Assembly: GCF_003253565.1 (NCBI RefSeq)
Contig: NZ_QKUF01000003.1
Location: forward strand, 1-64,000
DNA: 64,000 bases
Reading direction: 5' to 3'
Source: Thermosporothrix hazakensis
GTDB lineage: Bacteria > Chloroflexota > Ktedonobacteria > Ktedonobacterales > Ktedonobacteraceae
Shown here: in pieces, positions 55,465-63,435 of the stretch
Position numbering within the stretch: position 1 is the stretch's first letter
How the letters are laid out: every line of letters starts with the position of its first letter
Notes under the pieces: model-generated
The model's database searches: none
What the model was told of the DNA's origin: nothing
Seen by the model: only the letters and a program-made list of their open reading frames with translations
Translations under genes and position numbers: made by a program

Positions 55465-56763
55465 TTACATCACGCCAATTCCTTTGAGAAACATCTGAAT
55501 GGCAGTAATCAGGATTACCGGTAAGAAGATGTAGCGCAGCGTCTTGCTGCTGAGCTTCATCAACAGGCGCGAACCGATGAATGCGCCCGCGAGAATACCC
55601 AGTGCGACCGGAGCAGCAACCAGCGGCAGAATGTCGCCACGCGCGAAGTAAATGGCTGCGCTGGCCGCTGCTGTGACGCCGATCATAAAGTTACTGGTGG
55701 TGGTTGAAACCTTCATCGGCAGACGCATCACCAGATCCATCGCGGTGACCTTGAATACGCCGCTACCGATACCGAGCAGGCCGGAGAGCGTTCCGGCAAT
55801 GTACATAATCAGCAGTCCAATCGGTGTACGTGTCACCTGATAGGAGATCTCCCGTTTCAGATAGCGGTCGGGATAGGAAGATGAGAGCTTCAACCAGTTG
55901 GCCCAGCGGTCATTTTTGACCCCCTGTGGCACTTCTTCGCCAATCTTGAAGATCATCGGAATAGCGGTGATAATCAGAATGATCGCGAAGAGGATCGAGA
56001 GAATACCAGGTGCCAGTAGCGTCGCAAGGAAAGCGCCACTGATTGCGCCAATGGTTGTGCCAAGCTCAAGGAACATCCCGATACGCATATTGGTGACACG
56101 ATCCCGGACATAGGCAGCAGCGGCTCCACTGGAAGTGGCGATTACCGAGATAATGCTGGCGCCGATGGCGTATTGAATCGGAAGCTTAAAGATCAGGGTG
56201 AGCATCGGCACGATCAGAATGCCGCCTCCCAGACCAAGCAGGGAGCCAAGCACCCCGGCAAGAATCGCTCCGAGAAAAATAAAGGCCGAGAAGCTTAGCG
56301 AGAAATTATGTGTCAGTGCTGTTGTTGGCGCGGAACTCGAACTTCCCTCTGCATTGCCTGTCAACATGCTGAAGAGCAGAATTGCCAGGACAATACATGT
56401 GATGATGACATACTGAAGGTCATGTTCCAGCGCAAAGATGATGATAGAGGCTGTCACACGAATAACCGGTGTCAGGATCAGGATAAAGAGTCCCAGGGCA
56501 ATGATTGATTGCGACTGAAGAGAGAGAAGCCCGGTTAGTAGTTGCCCGAAGCTTGATGGAAAGTCAAGTAAATTGCCCCCGGCAAGACCACCTGTCCCTA
56601 GAAACAGCCCTAAGCCAAGTATGATAATCGCTGCACTGAGAAGGACCCCACCCTGCAATATCCATCCAATAATATCGTTCGCCAGCAGTCGCTTATTTTC
56701 GATGGGCGATGCGGTATCCTTTCCTGTGATTGCATCCTGCGGTGGTGTTTGTGTTGTTTTCAT
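55465..56763 (-). CDS. DUF1634-TauE/SafE fusion permease
   Basis: 432 aa. Residues ~25-140 form a DUF1634 membrane unit (IIGWILQGGVLLSAAIIILGLG, LGLFILILTPVIRV). From ~165 a TauE/SafE domain: GSLLGLGGGILIVPMLTL and SGLLGIGSGVFKVTAMDLVM (its duplicated GxxxGxGGG motifs), eight helices, ending LMKLSSKTLRYIFL. Normally these are separate neighbouring genes; here they are fused. Predicted anion (sulfite, sulfoacetate or similar) exporter/importer. ATG at 56763 after GAGGAT; 56781 is a weaker alternative. Confidence 0.9.
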   Translation of the reverse strand: MKTTQTPPQDAITGKDTASPIENKRLLANDIIGWILQGGVLLSAAIIILGLGLFLGTGGLAGGNLLDFPSSFGQLLTGLLSLQSQSIIALGLFILILTPVIRVTASIIIFALEHDLQYVIITCIVLAILLFSMLTGNAEGSSSSAPTTALTHNFSLSFSAFIFLGAILAGVLGSLLGLGGGILIVPMLTLIFKLPIQYAIGASIISVIATSSGAAAAYVRDRVTNMRIGMFLELGTTIGAISGAFLATLLAPGILSILFAIILIITAIPMIFKIGEEVPQGVKNDRWANWLKLSSSYPDRYLKREISYQVTRTPIGLLIMYIAGTLSGLLGIGSGVFKVTAMDLVMRLPMKVSTTTSNFMIGVTAAASAAIYFARGDILPLVAAPVALGILAGAFIGSRLLMKLSSKTLRYIFLPVILITAIQMFLKGIGVM

Positions 56764-57169
56764 CTGTCTATCCTCTGGCATTGTTGCAGTAGCATACTTT
56801 CATAATATTTATTTATGATTAGAATTCGGTGAACATGGGACTTTGGCTACTGCTTTCTCTTAATGAAGACACGTTTTTGGCTCTTTCTTTGTTCTATCAA
56901 TAAGTGTATTTCATTTTTTCAATAAAATCCAATAGTTATTTAGCATAGAATTCATAACCAGAAGGAATAAATAATCAAATTTGTTCGTTGTTCGTCGGAG
57001 GAGTATACTGAGCTGAAAGAGAAGAGAGATATGCTCGCAAGGTTTGAAGAAGAAGTGGAATATACAAGGAGAGGGGCATAAATGAGCATAGACTCGACGT
57101 TATACTAAGTGGTTTGAAACAGAAGTTATAAGCAATCTTGTTTCTTCTTAGAAAGGTTGATCTCTTTCT
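56764..57169. other. AT-rich intergenic region
   Basis: About 400 bp between divergent genes. Very AT-rich in 56800-56960, as expected for promoters of both genes; no consensus -35/-10 pair is convincing. Short ORFs near 57030-57105 (16 and 8 codons) have purine-rich leaders but no further support. Confidence 0.4.
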
Positions 57170-58201
57170 ATGGCTATTTTTCAACAGAAAAGAAGTGTTC
57201 GTCGTTCACTGAAAAAGCTTGCTCTGGGAGGACTTGTGGGAGGAAGTGTCGGGATTGTAGGCAGCATATTCGCTGTATCGATGTATATAGTTGATACTCT
57301 CATCCGTCCAAAGCGCCTGACCAGCTTTTATGAACTCTATACATTTACTCCGTTTGAGCTTGATCTTCCCGCTGAGGAGATTACATTTCCCCCTGTTGAG
57401 GGAGATCATCAGGTGACTGGCTGGTATATCCCCTATCCCGGGGCAACGACTACCATTATTGTCTGTCCGGGCTATCGAGGACGCCGTGCTGATGTGCTTG
57501 GAACCAGTGCCCATCTCTGGAAAGCCGGGCATAATGTGCTTGCCTTTGAATATTATGGTCATGGTTCGGTGGTGGGCAGTCCGGTGACGCTTGGGTATCG
57601 TGAGCTCAACGATTTTCTTGGAGCGATAGAATACGCGAAGCAGCGTGCTCCACAGACGCGACTGGGGGCGATTGGCTATTCGATGGGAGCTGCAATTGCG
57701 CTGATGGCGGCTGCACGCCGACCGGAAGTCGAAGCGGTAATCGCTGACAGTCCTTTTGCCACGCACAAGAGCGCGGTCGAGTATGCTGTGCGGCGAACCT
57801 TGCATATCCCGTTTGTGGTCTTTGATCGCATCACTGATACCCTGTTATGGTGGCGTGCCGGGTATCATTTCAATCAGGTTGAGCCAATTCGGGAGATTGG
57901 AAAGATCGCGCCGCGACCGGTGCTGCTCATTCATGGATTGAAAGATTCGATTGTGGATCCTGAGGATGCGCCGAAGCTGTATGAAGCCGCGGGCGATCCT
58001 AAAGAGCTCTGGCTGGTGCCCGATGCCGAACATTGTGGCGTCTATTTTGTCGATCGTGAGGCATATGTGGAGAAGATGCTGAACTTCTTTGACCTGCATC
58101 TCCGAAAATCGCGCCCCCCCATTCAGTTACAGGGGCGAAAAGAGGCATCTTCAGCGGAACAGGGCGGGACGCGACCGTTCGGTGTAGGTCAAGAAGTATA
58201 G
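57170..58201 (+). CDS. Membrane-anchored alpha/beta hydrolase
   Basis: 343 aa. N-terminal basic region and one hydrophobic helix (~18-43, ALGGLVGGSVGIVGSIFAVS). Alpha/beta hydrolase fold: VCPGYRGRR (oxyanion side), nucleophile Ser171 (GAIGYSMGAAIAL), acid in HGLKDSIVDP, His in PDAEHCGVYF. Resembles BAAT/FrsA-like esterases; substrate unknown. RBS AAAGGTTGAT. The tail overlaps the convergent RNase Z gene by 13 bp. Confidence 0.88.
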   Translation: MAIFQQKRSVRRSLKKLALGGLVGGSVGIVGSIFAVSMYIVDTLIRPKRLTSFYELYTFTPFELDLPAEEITFPPVEGDHQVTGWYIPYPGATTTIIVCPGYRGRRADVLGTSAHLWKAGHNVLAFEYYGHGSVVGSPVTLGYRELNDFLGAIEYAKQRAPQTRLGAIGYSMGAAIALMAAARRPEVEAVIADSPFATHKSAVEYAVRRTLHIPFVVFDRITDTLLWWRAGYHFNQVEPIREIGKIAPRPVLLIHGLKDSIVDPEDAPKLYEAAGDPKELWLVPDAEHCGVYFVDREAYVEKMLNFFDLHLRKSRPPIQLQGRKEASSAEQGGTRPFGVGQEV

Positions 58202-59097
58202 TTGAGCGTAATAATCATTCCGTCTTTCCCGGTGCGGGTGTTTGGAAATACACTGCGTGCCAGTTTTTCGGCCTGGGACGTATTCTGCACTTTCGGACTG
58301 AAGTGGGTCAGAACAAGCTGACGGGCGTGTGCGGCTTTCGCCAGGCCCGCGGCTTCGTTCGCGACCATGTGTGCATTCGCCTTTGCGAGTGGAAGATCCT
58401 CGATCGTATCGTACATACTTTCGCAGATCAGCAGATCAACATCGTGTGCAAACTGGCTGAGCGACTCTGCCGGGCGTGAATCGGTAATAATCGCGAACGA
58501 GATACCACGACGTGGTGCTCCTAAAACCTGCTCTGGTCGAAATGTCTGTCCTTCATATTCGATGACCTCGCCCTGCTGAAGCGGCTTCCAGTATTGAACA
58601 GGGAGCCCCAGACTTTTCGCTTTCTCGACTTCAAAAACCGGCTTCCGTTCAAGCTCGACACGATAGGCCAGGCAGGGAACGCCGTGGACCGCGTCAATGC
58701 ATGATGCTTTGAGACCGCCAGGGAGCTCAAAATGCTGCTCACCTCTTAATTCATGGATGTGGATTGGAAAGGGAAGCTCGGGGGCAAGCCTCCGTAAGCC
58801 ATCAATGATATAGGTTGTTCCTGTTGGTCCATAAATATCGAGAGGATCTGTTTTCCCTGCATGAGCAAGCATAAAGAGGATGCCGGGGAGGCCTGCCACG
58901 TGATCGGCGTGCATATGTGAAAAACAGATAGCTCCTAACTGGCGAAATCCCCAACCAAGCGATTTCCAGGGAATCTGTGTCCCTTCACCACAATCAAACA
59001 GAGTCAGTGTGGAGCCGAAGCGGACAAGCGTACTTGAGAGCCAGCGCCCGGGTAATGGCATCATCCCGCAGGTGCCGAGTAAACAGATATCAAGCAT
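58189..59097 (-). CDS. rnz: Ribonuclease Z
   Basis: 302 aa metallo-beta-lactamase-fold tRNA 3' endonuclease. Seen: LGTCGMMPLPGR, LTLFDCGEGTQ, HMHADHVAGLPG (zinc ligands His61, His63, Asp65, His66), SKM-like region, and LTHFSPK near the end. Full short-form length (homodimer). Trims pre-tRNA 3' trailers. Since the tRNA here has genomic CCA, it may act mainly on CCA-less precursors (inferred). Confidence 0.95.
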   Translation of the reverse strand: MLDICLLGTCGMMPLPGRWLSSTLVRFGSTLTLFDCGEGTQIPWKSLGWGFRQLGAICFSHMHADHVAGLPGILFMLAHAGKTDPLDIYGPTGTTYIIDGLRRLAPELPFPIHIHELRGEQHFELPGGLKASCIDAVHGVPCLAYRVELERKPVFEVEKAKSLGLPVQYWKPLQQGEVIEYEGQTFRPEQVLGAPRRGISFAIITDSRPAESLSQFAHDVDLLICESMYDTIEDLPLAKANAHMVANEAAGLAKAAHARQLVLTHFSPKVQNTSQAEKLARSVFPNTRTGKDGMIITLNYTS

Positions 59098-59232
59098 ACG
59101 AGGTGGCGTCTTTCTTCACTTGGATCTACATTCAATTCTCTGACCTCAAACTGACTATATAGTATAGCAGATTCTGTCCAGGCCAGAGCTCATGAATGCT
59201 ATGATATGATAAGGGGCAAGGAGTATAAGAGA

Positions 59233-59877
59233 ATGTTACAGGTAATTGACCGTTATCACCCACAGAGACGACGTCAGCTTCAGGAAGCCGTTGACGCCGG
59301 CAGATTTGAGACATGTGACGAACTGGAATTGTTAGGAGAGGAACAGCTTTTGCCTCTGGCGCGACAGAGTCTCTTCCTGTTGATTGCGGGAGGGGTGGCA
59401 CTGGCCGTCTTGAACATGCTGACGTATTTCTGGCACTACGGGCAGTGGTTTCCTTCGCTCTCATGGGGCTCTGTTTTCCTCTGGGTTGTTGTCAGTATTA
59501 GTAGCTATATTATCATTCTACCTGTTCATGAGGCCATTCATGCACTGGCTATCCTGTTCTGGGGAGGACGCCCGCATTTCGGGCTGAAATTGCCGCTGGC
59601 GCTGTTCTGTGGGGCACGTGCACAACTGTTTCGGCGTGACCAGTATCGCATGATTGCCCTTGCTCCGCTGGTGGTGTTGACCGTGGCTGGCCTGCTTGTG
59701 CTCTTCTGGCAGCCAGGACTTGCGGGCTATCTCTGGTTCGCACTGGCCGGGAATATCTCGGGAGCCGCAGGGGATATTCTGGTTGCGCAGAGAGTGAGGC
59801 GCTTTCCGGCGGAGACGCTCTTTGAAGATACTGAGACCGGCTATCGAGCGTTGCGGGTACACCCTGAAACGATATAG
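59233..59877 (+). CDS. DUF3267-like membrane metalloprotease homolog
   Basis: 214 aa with four hydrophobic segments. The second half carries a HExxH zinc signature inside a helix (LPVHEAIHALAILFWGG, His99-Glu100-His103) and GLKLPLALFCGARAQLFRRDQYRMIALAPL, as in DUF3267. Family members are putative zinc-dependent membrane proteases; activity unknown. ATG at 59233 after AAGGAG; 59206 is an upstream alternative without a site. Confidence 0.8.
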   Translation: MLQVIDRYHPQRRRQLQEAVDAGRFETCDELELLGEEQLLPLARQSLFLLIAGGVALAVLNMLTYFWHYGQWFPSLSWGSVFLWVVVSISSYIIILPVHEAIHALAILFWGGRPHFGLKLPLALFCGARAQLFRRDQYRMIALAPLVVLTVAGLLVLFWQPGLAGYLWFALAGNISGAAGDILVAQRVRRFPAETLFEDTETGYRALRVHPETI

Positions 59878-59982
59878 CTATCTGCATTGACGTTGGTCAG
59901 ATGTTCGTGCTAGCATACTTCGGAATTGTACAGGCACGAGCCTGTATCATGGAATAGATGAAAAACAGGAAAGAAGTGGTAT

Positions 59983-60909
59983 ATGCCTGAACTACCTGAG
60001 GTTGAATATACAGCGCGTCAATTGCGCTCTGCGCTCGTCGGGGCGACGATCCGGGAAGTGCATCTCTTCTGGGAGCGCACGATTGGCTACCCGGATGTCC
60101 CGACTTTTCTTGCAGAGATTGCGGGAAGAACAATTGAGGGGATTCGTCGCAGAGGAAAGTATCTGATTCTCGATTTAAGCGGCAATCTGTTTTTGAGTAT
60201 CCATAGACGTATGACCGGAAATCTGCTACTCTTGCCCGCTGGCTGGACGTTGGATACCAGCTTGCGCGAGCGAGACCCCGCTGTATGGAACACCAAAGGG
60301 CCAACTTTTAGGCTTGATCCAGCCAGCGGACTCTCATATAGTCATGAGCTGAACTACTGCCGGGCCTGCCTGGTGTTTGAGGATGGACGCTGTTTACTCT
60401 ATACTGATTTGCGCAAATTTGGCCGTTTTGAGCTCTGGGAGCGTGAACGCGAGGCTGAGGCCTTTGCTCAGCTTGGTCCGGAGCCCCTGAATGGAGAGTT
60501 CACGGTGGAGGGATTTGCCTCAGCGCTGGCAAAGCGCAAAGGGCCAATCAAGCAGGTGTTGCTTGATCAGCTTGTGGTGGCAGGGGTCGGCAACATTTAT
60601 GCCGATGAAGCGCTGTTTTATGCCGGAATCCACCCTTTGCGCAGTGCTGCCTCGCTGAATACGGATGAAGTGAAGGCATTGCATACCGGTATTGTGACGG
60701 TACTGACACAGAGCATCGAGCATGGGGGTACTTCATTCAGCGATTACCGTGACCTGTGGGGCGAAGCAGGAGACAACTACAACCACGTACAGGTGTACAA
60801 GCAGGACGGAAAGCCCTGCTCGCGTTGCGGTTCGCTTATCGAACGCATGATCGTTGCTCAGCGCAGCACGCATTACTGTCCGAGCTGCCAGAAACCTACT
60901 GGGGTGTAA
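59983..60909 (+). CDS. mutM: Formamidopyrimidine-DNA glycosylase (Fpg/MutM)
   Basis: 308 aa base-excision repair enzyme removing oxidised purines. Catalytic N-terminal Pro2-Glu3 (MPELPEVE), RRRGKYLIL (beta-elimination Lys region), DLRKFG, helix-2-turn-helix VLLDQLVVAGVGNIYADEALF and C-terminal zinc finger CSRCGSLIERMIVAQRSTHYC-type with CPSC. The usual HLGMTG is HRRMTG here. Overlaps the convergent lipoprotein gene by 14 bp. Confidence 0.95.
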   Translation: MPELPEVEYTARQLRSALVGATIREVHLFWERTIGYPDVPTFLAEIAGRTIEGIRRRGKYLILDLSGNLFLSIHRRMTGNLLLLPAGWTLDTSLRERDPAVWNTKGPTFRLDPASGLSYSHELNYCRACLVFEDGRCLLYTDLRKFGRFELWEREREAEAFAQLGPEPLNGEFTVEGFASALAKRKGPIKQVLLDQLVVAGVGNIYADEALFYAGIHPLRSAASLNTDEVKALHTGIVTVLTQSIEHGGTSFSDYRDLWGEAGDNYNHVQVYKQDGKPCSRCGSLIERMIVAQRSTHYCPSCQKPTGV

Positions 60910-61366
60910 AGAACGCCGAACATGTGACTTTCTGATTGCCCGCAGTAAAGGTGATATCAACCGTCGCAGGGGTTAAACGGGGCTGACGACCACCAAGTGC
61001 AATGACAAACGAAACATAACCACCCTCATCACTTGTCTGAGGGTCTCCCAGTGGCTCACTCCAGCCATCAAAATTGACCGTCCCGGTGGCTGTTAGCCCT
61101 TTCACTCCCTTGTTGTCTTTTGTAATGCGTGCATAAATAGTGACATTTCCATAGGCGGGCGGGCCATAGTTGGAAGCCCATGCTCCACAACGATATGGAG
61201 GTACGGTCGGGACTGGTGAAAGCTGCGACTGAAAAGAAGGGTCAATAGTAGCAGTCGCTCGCGGTTTTGCTGGACTGGCAGCAGAAGGTCCTGAACATCC
61301 CACGATCAGGAGCAGGACCGTACACAGAAGAATGAGTTTTAGGCTGAATTGGTAGAGATGTTTCAT
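60896..61366 (-). CDS. Lipoprotein with Ig-like/beta-sandwich domain
   Basis: 156 aa. Signal peptide with lipobox LLIVGC (Cys24), a Ser/Pro/Ala/Thr linker (25-58), then a beta-rich domain (YGNVTIYARITKDNKGVKGLTATGTVNFD) with two cysteines (CGAW and VTCSA) that may form a disulfide. Not recognised; probably surface-exposed. A possible leftward promoter lies at 61591-61619. Its 3' end overlaps mutM by 14 bp. Confidence 0.7.
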   Translation of the reverse strand: MKHLYQFSLKLILLCTVLLLIVGCSGPSAASPAKPRATATIDPSFQSQLSPVPTVPPYRCGAWASNYGPPAYGNVTIYARITKDNKGVKGLTATGTVNFDGWSEPLGDPQTSDEGGYVSFVIALGGRQPRLTPATVDITFTAGNQKVTCSAFFTPQ

Positions 61367-61716
61367 ATTTCTTAGCTTAAAGAATACTCACCTGATTTAT
61401 ATTTATCACTGTACACAACTGTTGATGTGTATAAGTATACCATGACCGCGCCCGGGAGGAAGAGAAAAGGGGAATGAAGTCACGAGATCAGCTCCTCCGT
61501 CCCTGCCCGACCTCAAAAAGAGATACCGTTCCTTGTGTATGTCGCTGTTTTCCTCCTGGTATCTCAGGCAAAACAATGGAACACCAGTTAACACTAACAG
61601 CAAAGCTCCTCTCTGTCAACTTCTGAGGCAAATATACTACCCTTTTTGAACTCTGGCTTTTCAGTACTAGAATTGCCGTTTTTATCTTTTATGGACAGGA
61701 ATGTGCTACCGTTGGC

Positions 61717-61745
61717 TTGCTGATTGTGTTAGACTATGTTACACT
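61717..61745 (+). promoter_or_regulatory. Promoter of the larB leader
   Basis: TTGCTG (61717-61722), exactly 17 bp, TACACT (61740-61745). Predicted start ~61752, about 336 nt before larB. Confidence 0.6.
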
Positions 61746-61751
61746 GTGACT

Positions 61752-62087
61752 GTTGCAAGATGCTCTGTTGAGCAATGTTTGTGTAATGGTCTATCTACGA
61801 TTGTAGGACTCTTCAACGAATTCGCGGAGAAACAATCGTAAGCCAGTTGTGTGCCAGGAGTCGAAAAGGGCTCTACAGGCAAGCCGAAAATGGTGATTGG
61901 TTCCGCAGGGGTGCTGTGGCGAATGTGTGGAATGTGGAGGTAGGCATAGAATATGCCTGGCTGCTACAATAGTTCGTATGTGTAGTTGATCCTTGAGAAG
62001 TCAGGAGAAAGGGCAGTGCCTGTTGAAATGGTGAAGCCCCGCTGACGAAGTATCACCTGCTGAATCTAGCCATTTGAGGTGGAATGA
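61752..62087 (+). ncRNA. Candidate structured 5' leader or small RNA
   Basis: Perfect 9-bp inverted repeat TACGATTGT (61796-61804) / ACAATCGTA (61832-61840); nested or alternative GACTC (from ~61808)/GAGTC (~61857) pairing; tight hairpin AGGCATA-GAA-TATGCCT (61942-61958). G-rich unpaired purine segments follow (62000-62080). No match to RNase P, tmRNA, SRP RNA or cobalamin riboswitch consensus that I can see. Boundaries are guesses. Confidence 0.4.
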
Positions 62088-62915
62088 GTGAATCGGGATA
62101 CTGAACATCAACTGGAACTTTTGGGCCAAATGCTCGGGTCAAATGCTCCCGGGCAAGAGGCAACATTGAGGCATGGTAACGTAGTACAGCGGGATGCACA
62201 GGACCCTGTACAAGGTGAAGGAACATCTATTGTGGAAATTCGCCCTGATACCACTCGTGAGCTTCGCAAAGGAGCTCCAGAGGTTATCTTTGCTGAGACA
62301 AAGACCGGTGAGCAAACGATTCGTATGGCTCAAACGTTGCTTGCCGGGACAGGGCGGGCGATTATCAGTCGAGTACCTGCTGAAACCATGACGGCTCTTC
62401 AAGCAACGTTTGCGGAATATGAGACGCAGGTGCGAGAGGCGGCCCATGCAATGGTCATTTATCAACCCGGCTATGTCAGGAAGCGCAGCGGTGGGCATGT
62501 GGGCGTGATCAGTGCGGGAACCTCAGATGTTCCTGTGGCTGATGAAGCGGCGCTTCTGGCGGAAGAGATGGGCTGTCAGGTGACTCGCATCTATGATGTT
62601 GGTGTTGCGGGTTTGCATCGCTTGATCGAGCCTCTCCAGAAGCTACTGGCCGATGGTGTGGATGTGCTTATTGTTGCCGCGGGTATGGATGGAGCGTTGC
62701 CCTCGGTTGTTGCTGGTCTGGTGCCGGTTCCTGTTATTGGCTTACCTACCTCCGTTGGGTATGGCATTGGAGGTGGGGGGGTAGCTGCTCTCCTGTCAAT
62801 GCTACAGACATGTGCTCCTGGTCTGTCGGTTGTCAATATTGACAATGGAGTGGGAGCAGGGATCACGGCTGGTTTAATCGCTAATCGGGTTGCGCAGGCG
62901 CGAAAACAGCATTAA
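62088..62915 (+). CDS. larB: Nickel-pincer cofactor biosynthesis carboxylase LarB
   Basis: 275 aa, AIR-carboxylase-like. LarB carboxylates nicotinic acid adenine dinucleotide in synthesis of the Ni-pincer nucleotide of lactate racemase. Seen: GAPEVIFAETKTGEQ, GVISAGTSDVPVADEA (substrate pocket), IYDVGVAGLHRL, VAAGMDGALPSVVAGL and VVNIDNGVGAGITAG-type C-terminus. Starts with GTG after GAGGTGGA. larC and larE are not in the window. Confidence 0.93.
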   Translation: MNRDTEHQLELLGQMLGSNAPGQEATLRHGNVVQRDAQDPVQGEGTSIVEIRPDTTRELRKGAPEVIFAETKTGEQTIRMAQTLLAGTGRAIISRVPAETMTALQATFAEYETQVREAAHAMVIYQPGYVRKRSGGHVGVISAGTSDVPVADEAALLAEEMGCQVTRIYDVGVAGLHRLIEPLQKLLADGVDVLIVAAGMDGALPSVVAGLVPVPVIGLPTSVGYGIGGGGVAALLSMLQTCAPGLSVVNIDNGVGAGITAGLIANRVAQARKQH

Positions 62916-63021
62916 TCGTTCTGGGTTGTCGTCTGGGTCCTTTAGATGTCTCACCATGTTGTGGCGGGTCGCTGGCGAATCGCAATTGTTGGGAAAGAAG
63001 TAAAGAGAGGCGGGACTATCT

Positions 63022-63315
63022 ATGGCGAACAACAAACGTGGACCTGAACCCGGATCGCAGAAGGCCAAACATGGCGGACAGGCAGTGCGGGCAAAGTATG
63101 GCGCTGAGTTCTATTCGCGCATCGGAAAAAAAGGCGGCGAGACGGTTAAGGAGAAACGCGGCCCACAATTCTATGCTGAGATTGGAAAGAAAGGCGGTGA
63201 GTCAACCAAACGACAGCAGGGATCAGAATTCTACTCGCGAATTGGCCGAAAAGGTGGTGAGAAAGGTCGTTCTCCAAGCAAGGAAGCTGTGAAACAGGTT
63301 GAGATAGAGTCATAA
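63022..63315 (+). CDS. KGG-repeat general stress protein
   Basis: 97 aa, hydrophilic. Three near-identical repeats (FYSRIGKKGGETVK, FYAEIGKKGGESTK, FYSRIGRKGGEKGR) plus a leading AKHGGQA unit: the KGG/con-10 (GsiB-like) LEA-type motif linked to desiccation and heat survival. AGAGAGGCGGG precedes the ATG. Terminator with T tail follows. Confidence 0.93.
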   Translation: MANNKRGPEPGSQKAKHGGQAVRAKYGAEFYSRIGKKGGETVKEKRGPQFYAEIGKKGGESTKRQQGSEFYSRIGRKGGEKGRSPSKEAVKQVEIES

Positions 63316-63379
63316 CGTGCTTCCCGAAGAGCTCACATGCTTTTCAGCCTCTTTACCGGGGTGAAAAGGTATGCAAACG

Positions 63380-63434
63380 AAGAGACCCGCTAGCAATGCG
63401 ATAAGAGGCAGGTTGGCTACCGGGTCTCTTTTTG
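63380..63434 (+). terminator. Terminator of KGG gene
   Basis: Perfect 10-bp stem (63380-63389 with 63421-63430) with a 31-nt loop containing further pairing, then TTTTTGC. Also faces the convergent ftsZ stop at 63436. Confidence 0.8.
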
Positions 63435-63435
63435 C

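Larger units (their letters stand above)
61367..62087. other. 721-bp region with promoter and structured leader before larB
   Basis: No protein gene supported. Contains a weak leftward promoter (TTGACA 61619-61614, TAGTGT 61596-61591), a good rightward promoter (61717-61745) and, from ~61752, a 336-nt segment rich in inverted repeats running to larB. Confidence 0.55.

Noticed and set aside
55209..55487. 92-codon frame beside the TauE fusion gene
   Set aside because: It spans two hairpins, lacks a ribosome-binding site and has no motif.
61860..62050. Cobalamin riboswitch before larB
   Set aside because: A piece resembling the 3' B12-box (AGTCAGGAGA) occurs, but the core CCCGCCACTGT-like motif and order are missing.
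62834..62849. 16-bp palindrome TTGTCAATATTGACAA inside larB
   Set aside because: It is explained by the conserved codons of VVNIDN and lies within a coding domain.
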